From contig CP075493.1 of assembly GCA_021613535.1 (NCBI GenBank), positions 4,402,001-4,466,000 of the forward strand: DNA of 64,000 nt, read 5' to 3'. The DNA comes from Adineta vaga. Taxonomy: Eukaryota; Rotifera. A program made the translations under genes and the position numbers. The notes below the pieces were generated by a model, which worked only from the letters and a program-made list of their open reading frames with translations, was not told the DNA's origin and searched no databases. Shown here in pieces: positions 62,487 through 64,000 of this stretch (positions within the stretch are counted from its first letter, which is position 1; each line of letters begins with the position of its first letter).

Positions 62487-64000
62487 ATGCTATTTGAACA
62501 ATTAGCCAATGAACTTCTACTCGACTTGTTCGATTATTTGGATTTTATCAATCTATTTCGTGCTTTCTATGATCTCAATCATCGTTTCAATCAATTGATC
62601 TTCTCTCAACTTCAAAAATATCATCTTGATTTTCGTTCAGTACCAAAATGTGATTTTGATCTTGTTTGTCAGGAATATCTATTATCGATTCAAAATCAAA
62701 TCATTTCACTTCATCTTTCCAATGATGTCGACATACCAGAATTACCTCAAGTTTTTCTTACTCATGGTCATCATGTTAATCAATTTATTAATTTAAAATT
62801 TCTTTCAATTCGTTGTCAATCTTTTGCCATATTAAAACAAATCTTAAATGAATGTCATCAGCTCTCCTATCTTACACGTTTATATATTCATACAAATAAT
62901 TATGATTGTATAGAATATAATTATCGTCTTTTAATAAATCGAATTTGGAGTCTATCACAATTAACTTATTGTCATATAGATGTTATGTATTCTTCTTCAA
63001 CATGGTTTAATCCTATGACAATTATTTCGTCATCAATACTCTGTTTAATTACTACAGGTACTTCTTATACAATCAATAACCTTTGTAATCTATTCGAACA
63101 TACACCTAATCTAAAACGACTCGAAATAGGTAATATTATTGAATCTCATGATGTACCATTGCAAACGATCTTTCCATCATTAACTACATTACGTATGATG
63201 TTGGATATTTCTATAGAATCAACAAAATCTCTTTTTCAAATCGTACCTAATCTACGTTACTTGATGGTTCAAGTGAATAACATTGAATTCAATGGATTAG
63301 TATGGGAACAAATCTTCATCGATTATTTGACGAATATTAAACGTTTTCGATTACTAATGAATATTCAATTTTCACTTGATGACTCTAATGATGATATCGA
63401 TGAACAAATTGATGAACTATTCGATTCATTTCAAACTGACTATTGGATGAAAAAACAACGATGGTTTGTTCGTTATGATCGATATCAGATGAATTCTAAA
63501 GATACAATTGTTCTTTATACTTTACCTTATCCACTCGATACATTCTCTTTTATTGGTGGATGTCAATCAAAATCAACTAATCCAAATGATTTAAATCAAT
63601 CATCATCTTATGATCAAGTTCAAACACTTGAACATATACATAATAATCAATACAATATCTCATATAATCGTATTCTAATACCTATTCAATGTGCAAATAT
63701 TCATCATTTGAAACTAAAATTTCCACTTCATGAACATTTCTGGTCAATGATTCCAACATTGGATCGTCTGATTTCTCTTGATGTAACATTATATGAAGAT
63801 AGAGATTATTCTCAATTACAACTTCTACTTCAACGAACACCTCATCTTCATTTGTTAAAATTTTGTCATCGAAATAAATTCTCCTTGGCTTCATTCAATA
63901 TCTACAATGCATCTATTCGACGACTTGCCTTCTTTCAAAATTCTGGATTTCGTTTACATTATTTCGATAGCATCGAATGTGCATTGTTTACTAATTTACC
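62487..64000 (+). CDS. F-box/LRR-like protein 3 (runs off the window)
   Basis: Open from ATG 62487 to the window edge, at least 504 codons with no stop. F-box FEQLANELLLDLFDYLDFIN at residues ~3-45, followed by YHLDFRSVPK, ISLHLSNDVDIPE, NRIWSLSQLTYC, a WMKKQRWFVRYDRY block and VLYTLPYPLD. These are the same landmarks as in F-box proteins 1 and 2, so it is a third tandem family member separated from them by the ABCG gene. The C-terminal ~80-100 residues are presumably beyond the window. Confidence 0.8.
   Translation, partial: MLFEQLANELLLDLFDYLDFINLFRAFYDLNHRFNQLIFSQLQKYHLDFRSVPKCDFDLVCQEYLLSIQNQIISLHLSNDVDIPELPQVFLTHGHHVNQFINLKFLSIRCQSFAILKQILNECHQLSYLTRLYIHTNNYDCIEYNYRLLINRIWSLSQLTYCHIDVMYSSSTWFNPMTIISSSILCLITTGTSYTINNLCNLFEHTPNLKRLEIGNIIESHDVPLQTIFPSLTTLRMMLDISIESTKSLFQIVPNLRYLMVQVNNIEFNGLVWEQIFIDYLTNIKRFRLLMNIQFSLDDSNDDIDEQIDELFDSFQTDYWMKKQRWFVRYDRYQMNSKDTIVLYTLPYPLDTFSFIGGCQSKSTNPNDLNQSSSYDQVQTLEHIHNNQYNISYNRILIPIQCANIHHLKLKFPLHEHFWSMIPTLDRLISLDVTLYEDRDYSQLQLLLQRTPHLHLLKFCHRNKFSLASFNIYNASIRRLAFFQNSGFRLHYFDSIECALFTNL

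Overview
This is eukaryotic nuclear DNA, most likely from a bdelloid rotifer (Adineta/Rotaria-like). The base composition is AT-rich, introns are mostly 45-60 nt with GT..AG ends, and genes are packed on both strands. Families typical of bdelloids occur side by side: WWE-ADP-ribosyltransferase, LDLa/EGF/7TM receptor, NHL propeller, expanded F-box proteins, and bacterial or fungal-looking enzymes. The organism call is inference; no rRNA or mitochondrial marker is present. Layout: 0.6-7.1 kb holds a DUF3431-like membrane-anchored protein, a two-exon 7TM receptor, a six-repeat NHL propeller and a bacterial-type amidohydrolase. 7.6-27.0 kb is a cluster of six paralogous AIG1/GIMAP-like P-loop GTPases (called A-F here), interrupted by one gene with three tandem kinase-like domains. 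27.2-29.7 kb holds two divergently transcribed enzymes of probable foreign origin: a membrane-anchored endonuclease/exonuclease/phosphatase-fold hydrolase and an intradiol ring-cleavage dioxygenase. 30.2-36.4 kb is an ABCC1-type full transporter with about 30 exons. 36.8-43.7 kb holds a phytanoyl-CoA-dioxygenase-like protein, a helical-domain plus LRR protein and a sterol-glucosyltransferase-like GT1 enzyme. 43.7-49.8 kb has no gene; most of it is a diverged tandem repeat with a period of about 93 bp. 49.9-54.6 kb holds a WWE-ART gene and a decayed LDLa/EGF/7TM receptor. 55.3-64.0 kb holds three F-box/LRR paralogues (the last runs off the window) around an ABCG half transporter. The most notable system is the GTPase cluster. 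Three members (B, C, F) look like fusions. Their first ~500 residues follow the stonustoxin order: a SNTX-type MACPF/CDC-like domain, a FAT-like helical bundle and a thioredoxin-like domain. An AIG1-like GTPase then takes the place of PRY/SPRY, followed by a Cys/His-rich module and a coiled-coil tail. The other three (A, D, E) are short forms without the SNTX part. Neighbouring A and B share a nearly identical ~0.9-kb GTPase segment inside otherwise diverged genes, which indicates recent gene conversion or exchange. A and B both start with N-myristoylation-type sequences. By analogy with GIMAPs and perforin-like proteins I infer a membrane-acting, possibly immune-type family; nothing in the sequence proves function. 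Frame accounting across exons reveals single-base frame breaks in four otherwise well-preserved genes: ABCC (three), intradiol dioxygenase, PhyH-like and GT1. These are either assembly indels or early pseudogenisation. The ABCG gene, intact in frame, has Gly in place of the Walker B Asp.
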